From: Yinghuangia aomiensis
Lineage (GTDB): Bacteria > Actinomycetota > Actinomycetes > Streptomycetales > Streptomycetaceae
Direction of reading: 5' to 3'
Assembly (NCBI RefSeq): GCF_039542225.1
Contig: NZ_BAABHS010000016.1
Location: 62,001-126,000, forward strand
DNA length: 64,000 nucleotides
The position numbers and the translations under genes were made by a program. The notes under the pieces are model-generated. The model was not told the DNA's origin. It worked only from the letters and a program-made list of their open reading frames with translations, and searched no databases. Below are positions 1 through 8,538 of the stretch, one piece after another (within the stretch, counting starts at the first letter, position 1; the number at the start of each line of letters is the position of its first letter).

Positions 1-958
1 CGCGCTCCGCGCGCTCGGCGACAACATCCCCGTCACGCTGCGCCTGGTCGCGGAAGGCTCCGAGGAACAAGGCACCGCGGGCCTGGACAACTACGTCCCG
101 CAGCACCCCGACGTCCTGCGCGCCGACGCCATCCTGGTCTGCGACACCGGCAACGCCGCCGTCGGCACCCCCACCCTCACCACCACGCTGCGCGGCATCG
201 CGAACGTCGTCGTCCACGTCGAGACGCTGCAGAGCGCCGTGCACTCCGGCATGTTCGGCGGACCCGCACCCGACGCCCTGGGTGCGCTGATCGCGATGCT
301 CGCCTCGCTGCGCAACGCCGACGGCATGACCGCGATCGACGGGCTGGCCAACGACCAGGTGTGGGACGGCGAACCGTACGAAGAAGCCCAGTTCCGGGCG
401 GACGCGGGCGTCCTCGACGGGGTTGGCCTCGTCCCCGGCGGCACCGTGGCCGACCTGGTGTGGGCGCGCCCCGCGGTCACCGTCCTCGGCATCGACTGCC
501 CGCCGGTCGTCGGCTCCTCGGCGTCCGTGCCGCCCAAGGCCAGCGCCCGGATCAGCCTGCGCGTCCCGCCCGGCGTCGACGCCGACGAGGCGCTCGGCAA
601 GCTCACCGACCACCTCAAGGCCCACGCGCCGTGGGGCGTCCGCCTCGCCTTCGAACCCGAGGAATCGGGGCAGCCGTTCAAGGCCGTCATGAGCGGGCCC
701 GCCTACCACGCCCTCCAGGAGGCGCTCGAGGAGGCGTACGGTAAACCCATGACGACCGTCGGCCAGGGCGGCTCGATCCCGCTGTGCACGATCCTGCACC
801 GCGTCTTCCCCGAGGCGGAGATCGCCCTCATGGGGGTGGAAGAACCCAAGTGCCTCATCCACGCCCCCAACGAGAGCGTGGACCCGAGCGAGATCGAGCA
901 CATGGCGCTCGCCGAAGCGCTGTTCCTGCTGAAGTACCCGGCGGCGGCAGCCGGCTGA
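1..958 (+). CDS. M20 family metallopeptidase / dipeptidase (5'-truncated by window)
   Basis: Partial gene, read from base 2; the N-terminus with the first metal ligands lies outside the window. The visible part holds the acidic SEEQG motif, which in M20 enzymes carries the general-base Glu and a metal ligand. It is followed by the dimerisation (lid) domain with HSGMFGG and by a C-terminal catalytic segment with GGSIP and HAPNE. This layout fits dipeptidases of the M20 (ArgE/DapE/carnosinase-like) group, which are cytoplasmic zinc enzymes that hydrolyse dipeptides or acylated amino acids. The substrate cannot be read from the sequence. The next gene starts 10 bp after the stop on the same strand, so the two are probably cotranscribed. 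Confidence 0.9.
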   Translation, partial: ALRALGDNIPVTLRLVAEGSEEQGTAGLDNYVPQHPDVLRADAILVCDTGNAAVGTPTLTTTLRGIANVVVHVETLQSAVHSGMFGGPAPDALGALIAMLASLRNADGMTAIDGLANDQVWDGEPYEEAQFRADAGVLDGVGLVPGGTVADLVWARPAVTVLGIDCPPVVGSSASVPPKASARISLRVPPGVDADEALGKLTDHLKAHAPWGVRLAFEPEESGQPFKAVMSGPAYHALQEALEEAYGKPMTTVGQGGSIPLCTILHRVFPEAEIALMGVEEPKCLIHAPNESVDPSEIEHMALAEALFLLKYPAAAAG

Positions 959-968
959 CCGGGCCCGT

Positions 969-2069
969 ATGACCGATACCCCGACCTCGCAGGAGGGCTG
1001 GCTCCCGCCGGCCCTCCTGCGGGCGGTGTGGGCACAGCCGGGACGGCTGGCCGAAGTGATGGCGCTGTTCGCGGTACGCCACCTCGGCGCGGGCGCCGCC
1101 GCGTCCGCCCACGCCCGCCTCGAAAGCCGCGACGGCCGCACCGACGCCGAACTCGACGACGACGCCGTCCGCCACGGCACCCTGGTCACCGTCACCGAAG
1201 GCGCCTTCGTCGGCGGCCCGTTCCTGGCCTTCATCCCGGTCGCGTTCTGCGCCGCGCTGCTCGGCCAGGCCCGCATGGTCCTCGAAATCGCCGCCCTCCA
1301 CGGCCGCGACACCCGCAGCGACGCCCGCGCCGCCGACCTCCTGGTCCTGCAAGGCGCCTACCCCGACACCCTGCGAGCCGGCGCCGCCCTGGCCGCGGTC
1401 CGCGCCCAGGCCACGGCCACGCCCGACGCGGTGGCGGGGGAGGAGCCCGGGGAGGAACCGGCCGCGCAGGCCGCACGACCGACGGACCAACCGCCGGGGG
1501 AACCCGAGGACGCCGGGGAAAGCGGAGAGGCGGGAGACGCCGCCGAACCCGGAGAGGCCGCCAAGCCCGCCAAACCCCGCCTCACCGAGCGCTTCGGCGC
1601 CCTCATGCGGATGGCCGCCGTCCTCGGCCTGATCACCCCCGAACCGGGCCCCCGCGGCCGTCTGCGCCGCATCCTCAGCTGGGTCTACGTGGCCGTGCTG
1701 ATCGTCGTCGGCTTCGCCGTCCCGCTCGTGTGGATCCCCGCCATGGGCTACGGCTACGAACGCGCCACGCCCGCCCTCGGCCGCCGTGCCGTCGCCTACT
1801 ACACCGGCGCGGCCCCCGACGCCGGCGACAGCGCTCCCCTCGTCGTCGGCCGCGGCTTCGACCCCATCGGCGTCGTCACCTTCATCCGCACCCTCGCCGC
1901 CGCCGCCGTCCCGCTCGCCGCGGTCGGCTTCGTCGTCCTGGCCGACATCCGCATCGGCGACAGCAACCTTGCCGCCGCCGGCGTCGCCATCGTCGTGGCC
2001 ACGCAAGTCGCGGCCGCCGCATGGGTCGTCTACCGCCTCCGCAAGCGCCACCGCACATCAGGGCGCTGA
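969..2069 (+). CDS. Hypothetical membrane protein with charged linker
   Basis: Family not recognised (366 aa). Hydrophobic segments at about residues 77-97, 234-254, 305-326 and 332-356 suggest four membrane spans. A Pro/Glu/Ala-rich, presumably disordered linker lies at about 150-200. The N-terminal 140 residues are helical and Ala-rich, and end in a short basic C-terminus. It starts 10 bp after the M20 peptidase stop, so it is likely in the same operon. Its last 12 bases overlap the 3' end of the convergent Lrp-type regulator gene. No catalytic motif is visible. Confidence 0.75.
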   Translation: MTDTPTSQEGWLPPALLRAVWAQPGRLAEVMALFAVRHLGAGAAASAHARLESRDGRTDAELDDDAVRHGTLVTVTEGAFVGGPFLAFIPVAFCAALLGQARMVLEIAALHGRDTRSDARAADLLVLQGAYPDTLRAGAALAAVRAQATATPDAVAGEEPGEEPAAQAARPTDQPPGEPEDAGESGEAGDAAEPGEAAKPAKPRLTERFGALMRMAAVLGLITPEPGPRGRLRRILSWVYVAVLIVVGFAVPLVWIPAMGYGYERATPALGRRAVAYYTGAAPDAGDSAPLVVGRGFDPIGVVTFIRTLAAAAVPLAAVGFVVLADIRIGDSNLAAAGVAIVVATQVAAAAWVVYRLRKRHRTSGR

Positions 2070-3146
2070 CGGAGGCCCGTCTTCCCCTTCCCACAGCTTC
2101 ATCGGCACATACCCCACGCACCGGCCGTCCGCCGCCAGGATCCGGCCGATGCGCTTGGCGGAGTCCAGGACGACCGTGCGGTCGAGCACTTCCACGCGGG
2201 GATAGCGGCGGATCAAGTCGGCTTCGAACGCGGGGAGGTCGCCGAGGGAGCGCAGCCACATGGCGGCGTAGAGGTTGGCCGGGCCGGTGACGGCGGCGGA
2301 CATGCGGACGTCGGCGTGGGCGGCCAGCCGGCGGCCCACCTCGTCGAGGTCGGGTGGCGGGACGCGCAGCCACCACAGGGCGGTGACCGGCCAGCCGGAC
2401 AGCGTGTGCGCCACCTCGCAGCGCAACCGGGCGTGGCCGGAGCCGATCAGCCAGGCGACGCGGCGCGCGGCGGTGGCGGGGCTGACACCGACGTTGCGGG
2501 CCAGGGCGTTGACCGGGGCGCGGGCGTCGCGGCCCAGAGCGAGAACGAGGGCGCGGTCCACGGCGGTGACGCGGCGGTCGCGCGGGGTCTCGTCGGAGGC
2601 GGTGCCCAGGGTGCGTTGCTGTCCGGCGTCCAGCGCACGCAGGCGCCACGCCGCGCCTTCCTGGTAGAGCCGGGTGACCAGGTGGGGGCGGACCGAGACG
2701 ACGCCGGGGACGTGCGACAGGCGCTGCTGCATGTAGGCCGACAGCGCTGCCGCGTCAGGGGCGCCGACGGTGAGGAGCAGGTCCCGGCCGTCCGACACGT
2801 GTTCGACGCTGACGGCCTGCGCGTCTCGCGTGAGGGTGTCGCGTACCGCGGCCAAGGCGCCGCGTTCGACCGCCAGTTCGACCAGGGCCAGGCAGCCCGG
2901 GCCTCCGGCACCGCGTCCCGGGCCCGCGTAGCACGTCACCCACGCGCGCCCCGACGCGGACAACCGGCGCCAACGCCGCGCCAACGTGACCGCGTCCACG
3001 CCGAGGACCGGCGCCAGCCCCGACCACGGCGCGCGCGGCGCGACCTGCAACGCGTGCACGAGCGCCAAGTCCAGCTCGTCCAACGGCTCCGCAGCCGCGG
3101 CGGCCCGTCCCGTTCCGACGGACGAATCGACGGAATCCTGCGCCAC
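2058..3146 (-). CDS. Lrp/AsnC family transcriptional regulator (tandem-domain)
   Basis: About 362 aa, roughly twice a usual Lrp, with two helix-turn-helix/RAM units in tandem. The first HTH is near residues 25-65. The second is near 200-240 (LARNVGVSPATAARRVAWL) and is followed by a C-terminal ligand-sensing RAM-like region. Double-length AsnC proteins are common in actinomycetes and sense amino acids or related effectors. I chose the GTG start at 3146 because GGGAGGGG lies just upstream; ATG starts at 3167 and 3191 are possible but lack a good ribosome site. It is divergent from the M20 amidohydrolase at 3236, its likely target. Confidence 0.85.
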   Translation of the reverse strand: MAQDSVDSSVGTGRAAAAAEPLDELDLALVHALQVAPRAPWSGLAPVLGVDAVTLARRWRRLSASGRAWVTCYAGPGRGAGGPGCLALVELAVERGALAAVRDTLTRDAQAVSVEHVSDGRDLLLTVGAPDAAALSAYMQQRLSHVPGVVSVRPHLVTRLYQEGAAWRLRALDAGQQRTLGTASDETPRDRRVTAVDRALVLALGRDARAPVNALARNVGVSPATAARRVAWLIGSGHARLRCEVAHTLSGWPVTALWWLRVPPPDLDEVGRRLAAHADVRMSAAVTGPANLYAAMWLRSLGDLPAFEADLIRRYPRVEVLDRTVVLDSAKRIGRILAADGRCVGYVPMKLWEGEDGPPSAP

Positions 3147-3235
3147 GCACCCCTCCCTTGCGGACATCCGGCATCCGGAGCGCCATCCCACACCCTGGCG
3201 CCACCCTGGCGGAAGCCCACGAGAGGAATCCCACG

Positions 3236-4432
3236 ATGACCGTCCTCGACGACGCCCGCGCCCTGCACGGCGACCTCGTCCGCATGCGCCGCGACCTGCA
3301 CGCCCGACCGGAGATCGGCCTGGACCTGCCGTACACGCAAGAGCGCGTCCTCGCCGGGCTCGACGGCCTTCCCCTCGACATCGCCACCGGCCGCGCCCTC
3401 AGCTCGGTCACCGCCGTCCTGCGCGGCGCCCTCCCCGGCCCGACGGTGCTGCTCCGCGGCGACATGGACGCCCTCCCGGTCACCGAACGCTCCGGCGTCT
3501 CCTACGCGAGCACCGAACCCGGACGCATGCACGCCTGCGGCCACGACCTGCACACCACCATGCTCACCGGCGCCGCCCAGCTCCTCGCCGCCCGCCGCGA
3601 CAGCCTCGCCGGGAACGTCGTCTTCATGTTCCAGCCCGGCGAGGAAGGCCCCGGCGGCGCCGGCCTGATGATCGAGGAAGGCGTCCTGGACGCGAGCGGC
3701 GAACGCGCCGTCGCCGCCTACGCCCTGCACGTGACCTCGGCGATGATCCCCGCCGGCCTGTTCACCGCCCGCGCCGGCACCGCCATGGCCGCCGCCGACA
3801 GCGTCACGGTCACCGTCCGCGGCGCGGGCGGCCACGGCTCGATGCCGCACCGCGCGAAAGACCCCGTCCCCGCGGCCTGCGAAATGGTCCTCGCCCTGCA
3901 GACGATGGTCACCCGGCGCTTCGACATCCACGACCCGGTCGTGGTGACCGTCGGCAGCTTCCACGCCGGAACCGCCGAGAACGTCATCCCCGCCGAAGCC
4001 GTCTTCGCCGCCACCCTGCGCTCCTTCACCCGCGAATCGCACGCCCGCATCAAGGACGAGGTCGCCCAGACCCTGCGCGGTATAGCGGCCGCCCACGGCC
4101 TCGCCGTCGACGTCGAATTCGACGGCACCGCCTACCCGGTCACCGTCAACGACACCGGCGCCGTCGACCACGTCGCCGCCACCATCCGCGAGGTCCTCGG
4201 CGAGGAACGCTTCTTCCCCCAGCCGCGCCCCGGCGCCGGCGCCGAGGACTTCTCCCTCGTCCTCGAAGGCGTCCCCGGCGCCATGGTCATGCTCGGCGCC
4301 TGCCCGCCCGAACGCGACCTCGCCAAGGCGCCCGCGAACCACGCCCCCGAAGCCGCCTTCGACGACGCCGTCCTCGCCGACGGCGCCGCCGTCTACGCGG
4401 AACTCGCGCTGCGCCGCCTCGCCGCAGGCTGA
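3236..4432 (+). CDS. M20 family amidohydrolase (hippurate/N-acyl-amino-acid hydrolase type)
   Basis: 398 aa; ATG at 3236 with GAGAGGA 8 bp upstream. Motifs in order are RRDLHARPE (about 18-26), RGDMDALP (about 74-81), the Cys/His metal site ACGHDLHTTM (about 100-109; Cys101 and His103 are ligands in this family), QPGEEGPGGA with the catalytic Glu pair at 136-137, the lid domain GAGGHGSMPH, and the C-terminal GAGAEDFS. This is the signature of HipO/AmhX-type aminoacylases, which cleave N-acyl amino acids in the cytoplasm with Mn or Zn. The divergent Lrp-type gene is the probable regulator. The true acyl substrate is unknown. Confidence 0.93.
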   Translation: MTVLDDARALHGDLVRMRRDLHARPEIGLDLPYTQERVLAGLDGLPLDIATGRALSSVTAVLRGALPGPTVLLRGDMDALPVTERSGVSYASTEPGRMHACGHDLHTTMLTGAAQLLAARRDSLAGNVVFMFQPGEEGPGGAGLMIEEGVLDASGERAVAAYALHVTSAMIPAGLFTARAGTAMAAADSVTVTVRGAGGHGSMPHRAKDPVPAACEMVLALQTMVTRRFDIHDPVVVTVGSFHAGTAENVIPAEAVFAATLRSFTRESHARIKDEVAQTLRGIAAAHGLAVDVEFDGTAYPVTVNDTGAVDHVAATIREVLGEERFFPQPRPGAGAEDFSLVLEGVPGAMVMLGACPPERDLAKAPANHAPEAAFDDAVLADGAAVYAELALRRLAAG

Positions 4433-4471
4433 CGGCTCCGGGCCGCCCCCCTCCCGGCCGGGTGAGGCGGC

Positions 4472-5362
4472 CTACGCCGCCTCGCCCACCCCGCGGCGCG
4501 GAGTCCGGTGCCACCCGTCGGCGTCCGGCACCCCGCGCACCCACGTACCGACCCGGCCGGCGGACTGCGCCACCACCGCGCCCAGCACCGTCGCCGCAAT
4601 CACCACCGCGAACAGCGCGACCAGCCACGACTCGATCGAGAAGGCGACGCCGATCGTGCCGTAGCGGCGCTCGTTCGTGGCCAGCAGATGCGGCACGTAC
4701 CGCGCGGACAGCTGCCCGAACACGACCGTCCCGGCCATCGTGAACACCGCCGTCGGCACCAGCGCCCGCCACCGCACACGGCCGGACAGCAGCACGAACG
4801 GGGTCCACCACCACAGCGCCACCGACCCGGCCACCACCAGCAGCGTCCGCAGCACGCCCAGCGCCGCACCGCCGTGCGTCACCTTCACGGTGAGCCCGAT
4901 GACGACGAAGTAGACGACGATCCCCACGATCCACGCCAGCGGCCGCCACGCACTGCGCAGCCCGCCCGGCGTCAGCACCCACGCCCGCTCGTACACGCGC
5001 TGCAGCGCGCGGCTGAAGCTCGTCGCGCTGAGCAGCACGAGCAGGCAGCCGACGACGGTGAGCCCCGCCTCGGACGTCGCCGCCGTGAGGTCCTGCACGT
5101 TGGTCCTGGTCTCGCCGCGCAGCCCCAGCCGCGAGCGCATCCAGTCGAGCATGCCGTCGCCGACCGCGGTGGGCGCGGCCGACGCGAGAACGATCACCAG
5201 CGGCATGAGCGCCAGGAACGCCTGGGCGGCGAGGGCCATCATGCGGTCGGTGATCTGGATGTCGAGGGCGCGTCCCACGCAGCGTCCCGGGAACGTCGTC
5301 CGCCACACCTTGCGCCAGGTGCGGATGCGCGCGCGTACTCCGGCAGTTGCCGCGTCTGCCAC
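4472..5362 (-). CDS. YihY/BrkB-like integral membrane protein
   Basis: 296 aa with the GTG start at 5362, preceded by GGGGAGG at a 7-bp spacing. The longer upstream reading frame is judged untranslated because its composition is unlike a protein. At least five hydrophobic segments are visible: AAQAFLALMPLVIVLASAA, LTVVGCLLVLLSATSFSRAL, WIVGIVVYFVVIGLTV, VLRTLLVVAGSVALWWWTP and WLVALFAVVIAATVLGAVVA. The SFSRALQRVYERAW segment is typical of the YihY/virulence-factor BrkB family. The family is inner-membrane with no settled biochemical role. It is convergent with the amidohydrolase gene. Confidence 0.88.
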   Translation of the reverse strand: MADAATAGVRARIRTWRKVWRTTFPGRCVGRALDIQITDRMMALAAQAFLALMPLVIVLASAAPTAVGDGMLDWMRSRLGLRGETRTNVQDLTAATSEAGLTVVGCLLVLLSATSFSRALQRVYERAWVLTPGGLRSAWRPLAWIVGIVVYFVVIGLTVKVTHGGAALGVLRTLLVVAGSVALWWWTPFVLLSGRVRWRALVPTAVFTMAGTVVFGQLSARYVPHLLATNERRYGTIGVAFSIESWLVALFAVVIAATVLGAVVAQSAGRVGTWVRGVPDADGWHRTPRRGVGEAA

Positions 5363-5516
5363 CGGGCAGCCTCCCCACGTGTCGGCGCGGCCGCGATGCC
5401 CTCCGCGGAACGCGCCGTGCCGAGGCCCACCGCGCGGGACGGCGGGCGATGGGTGAGTGGTTCCCCCGGTTGCCGGGCGATCGAAACGTGCATTTAGTGG
5501 CAATACGACTTATCAG

Positions 5517-5532
5517 GTGCAGATCCGTGCAC
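5517..5532. promoter_or_regulatory. Dyad upstream of DUF1254 gene
   Basis: GTGCA and TGCAC arms separated by six bases, 22 bp before the DUF1254 start codon, in an otherwise AT-richer patch (5485-5530). It could be an operator; no regulator is obvious. Confidence 0.3.
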
Positions 5533-5554
5533 GGTTTCCGAAAGGACGGTCGGC

Positions 5555-6898
5555 ATGCCCGCAGCCTCCGACGACCTCGCCCGACTCGCCGCCGAGGCGT
5601 ACATCTACGGCTACCCCCTCGTCTTCGACACCGCCATGGTGGAGCGCTGCACGACCGACGGCTTCGGCTCCATCCCCGCCGCACCCCCCAACACCTTCGG
5701 CCACGCCACCGAGCCGGCCACCCCCCGCGACGACTTCGTGTCCATCAACAACGACACGCTCTACTCGATCGCCCAGCTCGACCTCAGCGGCGGCCCGCTG
5801 CTCCTCCACGTCCCCGACACCGCGGACGCCTACTACGTCCTGCAGTTCGTCGACCTGTGGACCAACAACTTCGCGTACGTCGGACGCCGCGCCACCGGAA
5901 CCGCCGCGAGCACCTACCTGATCACCCCGCCGCACTGGATCGGCAGCGTCCCCGACGCCACCCCCGTCATCAACGCGCCCACCACCCGGGTCGGCATCGT
6001 CGGCCGGTTCGCCTGCGACGGCCCCGACGACGCCGCCCGCGTCGCCGGCCTGCAAAAACAGCTCACCCTCAGCCCCCTCGGCGCCGCCGGCACCCTTGCC
6101 GGACTGCCCGTGCCCGACCGCGAAGTCCGCGAAGACCTGCGGTTCTGGGAGCAACTGCGGGTCCTCATGGCCGCGTTCCCGCCCGCCGACCCCGACCGCG
6201 CCTACCAGCGCCGCTTCGCCCCGCTCGGACTGCTCCACTCGGGCGAGTCGCCCTACCGCGACACCCCCGACGGGCTCGCCGACGCCCTGCGCGCGGGCAT
6301 GGCCGCCGGCAAAGCCCGGGTCGAGGCTTACGGGAAGGATCCCGGGTCCGACCCGAGCGGGTCGCGCTGGATCATGTCGATGCACGCCTTCGACTACAAC
6401 CTCGACCACCTCGGCCTCGGCACCGTCGACAGTCCCCAGTGGAAGATCGCCGACCGCACCGACTCCTACCTCGACCGGGCCTCGGCCGCCCGCATGGGCT
6501 TGTGGGGCAACCACGCCTACGAGGCGCTCTACGCCCAGACGTTCGTCGACGCGAACGGCGACACCCTGGACGGGAGCCGCGCCTACACGCTCACCTTCGG
6601 CGAACCGCCGCCGGTCGAAGCGTTCTGGTCGGTGACGATGTACAACGTCCCCGACTACTACCTGGTCGACAACGCCATCAACCGCTACTCCATCGGCGAC
6701 CGCACCGAAGGCCTGGTGTACGGCGACGACGGGTCGCTCACCCTCCACCTCCAGCACGGCAAGCCGATCGAAGGCGAAGAGGCCAACTGGCTGCCCACGC
6801 CCTCGGGGGCGTTCCGTCCGATGATCCGGCTCTACCAGCCGGGCGCGGCGCTCCTCGACGGGAAGTACCGGCTGCCCGACATCGTGCCGACGCCGTAG
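5555..6898 (+). CDS. DUF1254/DUF1214 domain protein
   Basis: 447 aa; ATG at 5555 with AAAGGA upstream. The N-terminal half holds the DUF1254 pattern (YIYGYPLVFD near residue 17, then SINNDTLYSIAQLDLSGGP). The C-terminal part holds the DUF1214 pattern (EAFWSVTMYNVPDYYLVDN, then HLQHGKPIEGEEANWLPTP). The family (COG5361) has no assigned reaction. No signal peptide is visible, so it is probably cytoplasmic. A strong bidirectional terminator follows at 6970. A second, diverged member lies at 45961-47295 in this window. Confidence 0.92.
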   Translation: MPAASDDLARLAAEAYIYGYPLVFDTAMVERCTTDGFGSIPAAPPNTFGHATEPATPRDDFVSINNDTLYSIAQLDLSGGPLLLHVPDTADAYYVLQFVDLWTNNFAYVGRRATGTAASTYLITPPHWIGSVPDATPVINAPTTRVGIVGRFACDGPDDAARVAGLQKQLTLSPLGAAGTLAGLPVPDREVREDLRFWEQLRVLMAAFPPADPDRAYQRRFAPLGLLHSGESPYRDTPDGLADALRAGMAAGKARVEAYGKDPGSDPSGSRWIMSMHAFDYNLDHLGLGTVDSPQWKIADRTDSYLDRASAARMGLWGNHAYEALYAQTFVDANGDTLDGSRAYTLTFGEPPPVEAFWSVTMYNVPDYYLVDNAINRYSIGDRTEGLVYGDDGSLTLHLQHGKPIEGEEANWLPTPSGAFRPMIRLYQPGAALLDGKYRLPDIVPTP

Positions 6899-6969
6899 CC
6901 GGCGCCGTAGCCGGCGGCGGGGCGGAGCGTCGGACGGGCCCGGAACCGGTCTTCGGAGAAGTCTCGGAA

Positions 6970-7007
6970 ACGGCGAGGCCCCCCGCACCCGCGGGGGGCC
7001 TCGCCGT
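6970..7007. terminator. Bidirectional intrinsic terminator
   Basis: Perfect 17-bp stem (ACGGCGAGGCCCCCCGC and its complement) with a 4-base ACCC loop, between the convergent DUF1254 and YceI genes. Confidence 0.85.
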
Positions 7008-7021
7008 GTCGTGGGCCCGGG

Positions 7022-7582
7022 CTACGGGTTCTTCACCGCGGAGACCTCGAACTCGAGCGTCACCTTGTCGCTGACCAGGACGCCGCCGGTCTCCAGCGTC
7101 GCGTTCCACGTCATGCCGTAGTCCTTGCGGCTGACGACCTGCGTGCCCTCGAAGCCGACCCGCAGGTTGCCGTACGGGTCGCGGGCCGCGCCCGTGTACT
7201 CGAAGTCCAGGCTGATCGGACGCGCAACGCCCTTGATCGTCAGGTTGCCGGTGAGCCGGTACGTCGACGGGGACAGCTGCTCGGCGCCGGTCGACACGAA
7301 CTCCAGCGTCGGAAAGTTCGGCGCGTCCAGGAAGTCGTTCGTGCGCAGGTGCCCGTCGCGCTGGTCGTTGCGGGTGTCGATGCTGTCCGCCCGGATGGAG
7401 ACGTGCGCCGACGACTTGCCCGGGTTGTCGCCGTCCAGGGTGATCGTGCCCGTGAACTCGTTGAACGCCCCGCGCACCTTCGTGATCATCGCGTGGCGCG
7501 CAAAGAACCCGATCCGCGAGTGCGTCGGGTCGATCGTGTACGTGCCGGTCAGCTCGGACAGGGGGATCACGCTGTCGGTCAT
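7022..7582 (-). CDS. YceI family protein
   Basis: 186 aa; ATG at 7582 with GGAG upstream. It opens with GTYTIDPTHSRIGFFARH, the hallmark of the YceI lipocalin-like fold, and has the LDAPNFPTLEF and GNLTIKGVARPISLDF strands expected of the family. YceI proteins form beta-barrels that bind long isoprenoid or amphiphilic ligands. This copy has no signal peptide, so it is likely cytoplasmic. Its promoter region (7583-7810) is shared with the divergent RHH gene and contains the first operator array, so it may be under the same control. Confidence 0.93.
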   Translation of the reverse strand: MTDSVIPLSELTGTYTIDPTHSRIGFFARHAMITKVRGAFNEFTGTITLDGDNPGKSSAHVSIRADSIDTRNDQRDGHLRTNDFLDAPNFPTLEFVSTGAEQLSPSTYRLTGNLTIKGVARPISLDFEYTGAARDPYGNLRVGFEGTQVVSRKDYGMTWNATLETGGVLVSDKVTLEFEVSAVKNP

Positions 7583-7727
7583 GTGCAAGCTCCGTAGGTG
7601 GTTCGGGGCGGGGTGCCGGACGAGACGGTTCCGCGGTGCCTCGGGGACGGCGCGGGCGTGCCGGAGCGCGCGCCCGTATCGGTACGAGCCTGTGCCCGCA
7701 ACCGGGGCCCGGCAACCCGAGGGAGTG

Positions 7728-7811
7728 TGGCGCCGGTATGACGCCACCCGATTGCATTAATGGCGCCATAATCCCTTGCGTGGCGCCATCGATGACGCCA
7801 TGATGGCGTCA
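7728..7811. promoter_or_regulatory. Operator array 1: six TGRCGYCA palindromes before the RHH gene
   Basis: Octamers start at 7728 (TGGCGCCG), 7739 (TGACGCCA), 7761 and 7781 (both TGGCGCCA), 7793 (TGACGCCA) and 7804 (TGGCGTCA). Starts are 11, 22, 20, 12 and 11 bp apart, close to multiples of a helical turn, as expected for cooperative binding of RHH dimers. The last copy overlaps the start codon of the RHH gene, which would allow tight autorepression. Confidence 0.75.
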
Positions 7812-8380
7812 TGGACCTTTCGCCCTACGTCGAGAACCTCCGCATCGAGCTCGTCGTGGCCGCCGACGCCGGCGGCGACGAAGCCCGTGCGCTGGCCGAA
7901 CGGCTCACCTCGCCGCTTGAGGCGGCCGCCCGCCTCACCCTGCTCAGCGCCTTGTCCGACGCCGCCGACGAGATCACCCGCGAACTCGCCCCCGGCTCCG
8001 TCGACCTCCGCCTGCGCGGACTCAACCCCGAATTCGTCGTCAACCCGGGCGTCGCCGTGGAATACGACGGCCCCCTGACCGGCCATACCGGCCCCGCCGG
8101 CCGTCCCGCCGCGGCCCCCGACCAGGCCGCGGCACCGGCCCACGGGCTGCCCGCGCCAGAGCCGGACGACGACGGCGGCACCGCCCGCATCAACTTCCGC
8201 GTCCCCGCGGCCCTCAAGAGCCGCATCGACGAAGCCGCCGCCGGGGAAGGCCTGTCCGTCAACGCATGGCTCGTCCGTGCCGCCAACGCCGCCCTGGCGC
8301 CGGCCGAACCGGCCCGCCAGGCCACCCCGCAGCGCTCCCGGCGCTACGGCGCCGACCACTTCACCGGCTGGGTCCGCTGA
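7811..8380 (+). CDS. Ribbon-helix-helix (HicB/Arc-like) DNA-binding protein
   Basis: 189 aa. Residues 124-162 form a ribbon-helix-helix domain: a beta strand (TARINFRVP) and two helices (AALKSRIDEAAAGEG, NAWLVRAANAAL). Annotation pipelines often call such proteins HicB-family antitoxins. Residues 1-80 form a separate helical/beta region of unknown function, joined by a Pro/Ala-rich linker (about 90-120). No toxin gene adjoins it, so a plain transcriptional regulator is more likely. There is no clear ribosome site; the start codon lies inside an operator copy. It sits between two arrays of the same palindrome and is followed by the DUF4097 gene. Confidence 0.85.
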   Translation: MDLSPYVENLRIELVVAADAGGDEARALAERLTSPLEAAARLTLLSALSDAADEITRELAPGSVDLRLRGLNPEFVVNPGVAVEYDGPLTGHTGPAGRPAAAPDQAAAPAHGLPAPEPDDDGGTARINFRVPAALKSRIDEAAAGEGLSVNAWLVRAANAALAPAEPARQATPQRSRRYGADHFTGWVR

Positions 8381-8403
8381 CCCCGCCCCGACCGCACGCC
8401 ACT

Positions 8404-8455
8404 TGGCGCCACCTGACACCAATTGGCGTCAAAGATGGCGCCACGCATGGCGCCA
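8404..8455. promoter_or_regulatory. Operator array 2: five TGRCRYCA palindromes before the DUF4097 gene
   Basis: Octamers start at 8404 (TGGCGCCA), 8414 (TGACACCA), 8424 (TGGCGTCA), 8436 and 8448 (both TGGCGCCA). Spacing is 10, 10, 12 and 12 bp. The array lies in the 158-bp gap between the RHH stop and the DUF4097 start, ending 83 bp before that start. It is the same motif as array 1. Confidence 0.75.
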
Positions 8456-8538
8456 CCGCCCGCACGTTCGCGGCCGACGCCGCACGCCTTGCCCGACCCG
8501 GCAGCACCGCTGCCGCCGACCCTGAGGACGACACCGCC

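Noticed and set aside
7811..8380. HicA-HicB toxin-antitoxin system
   Set aside because: No HicA-like or other toxin gene adjoins the RHH gene; the neighbours are DUF4097 and YceI.
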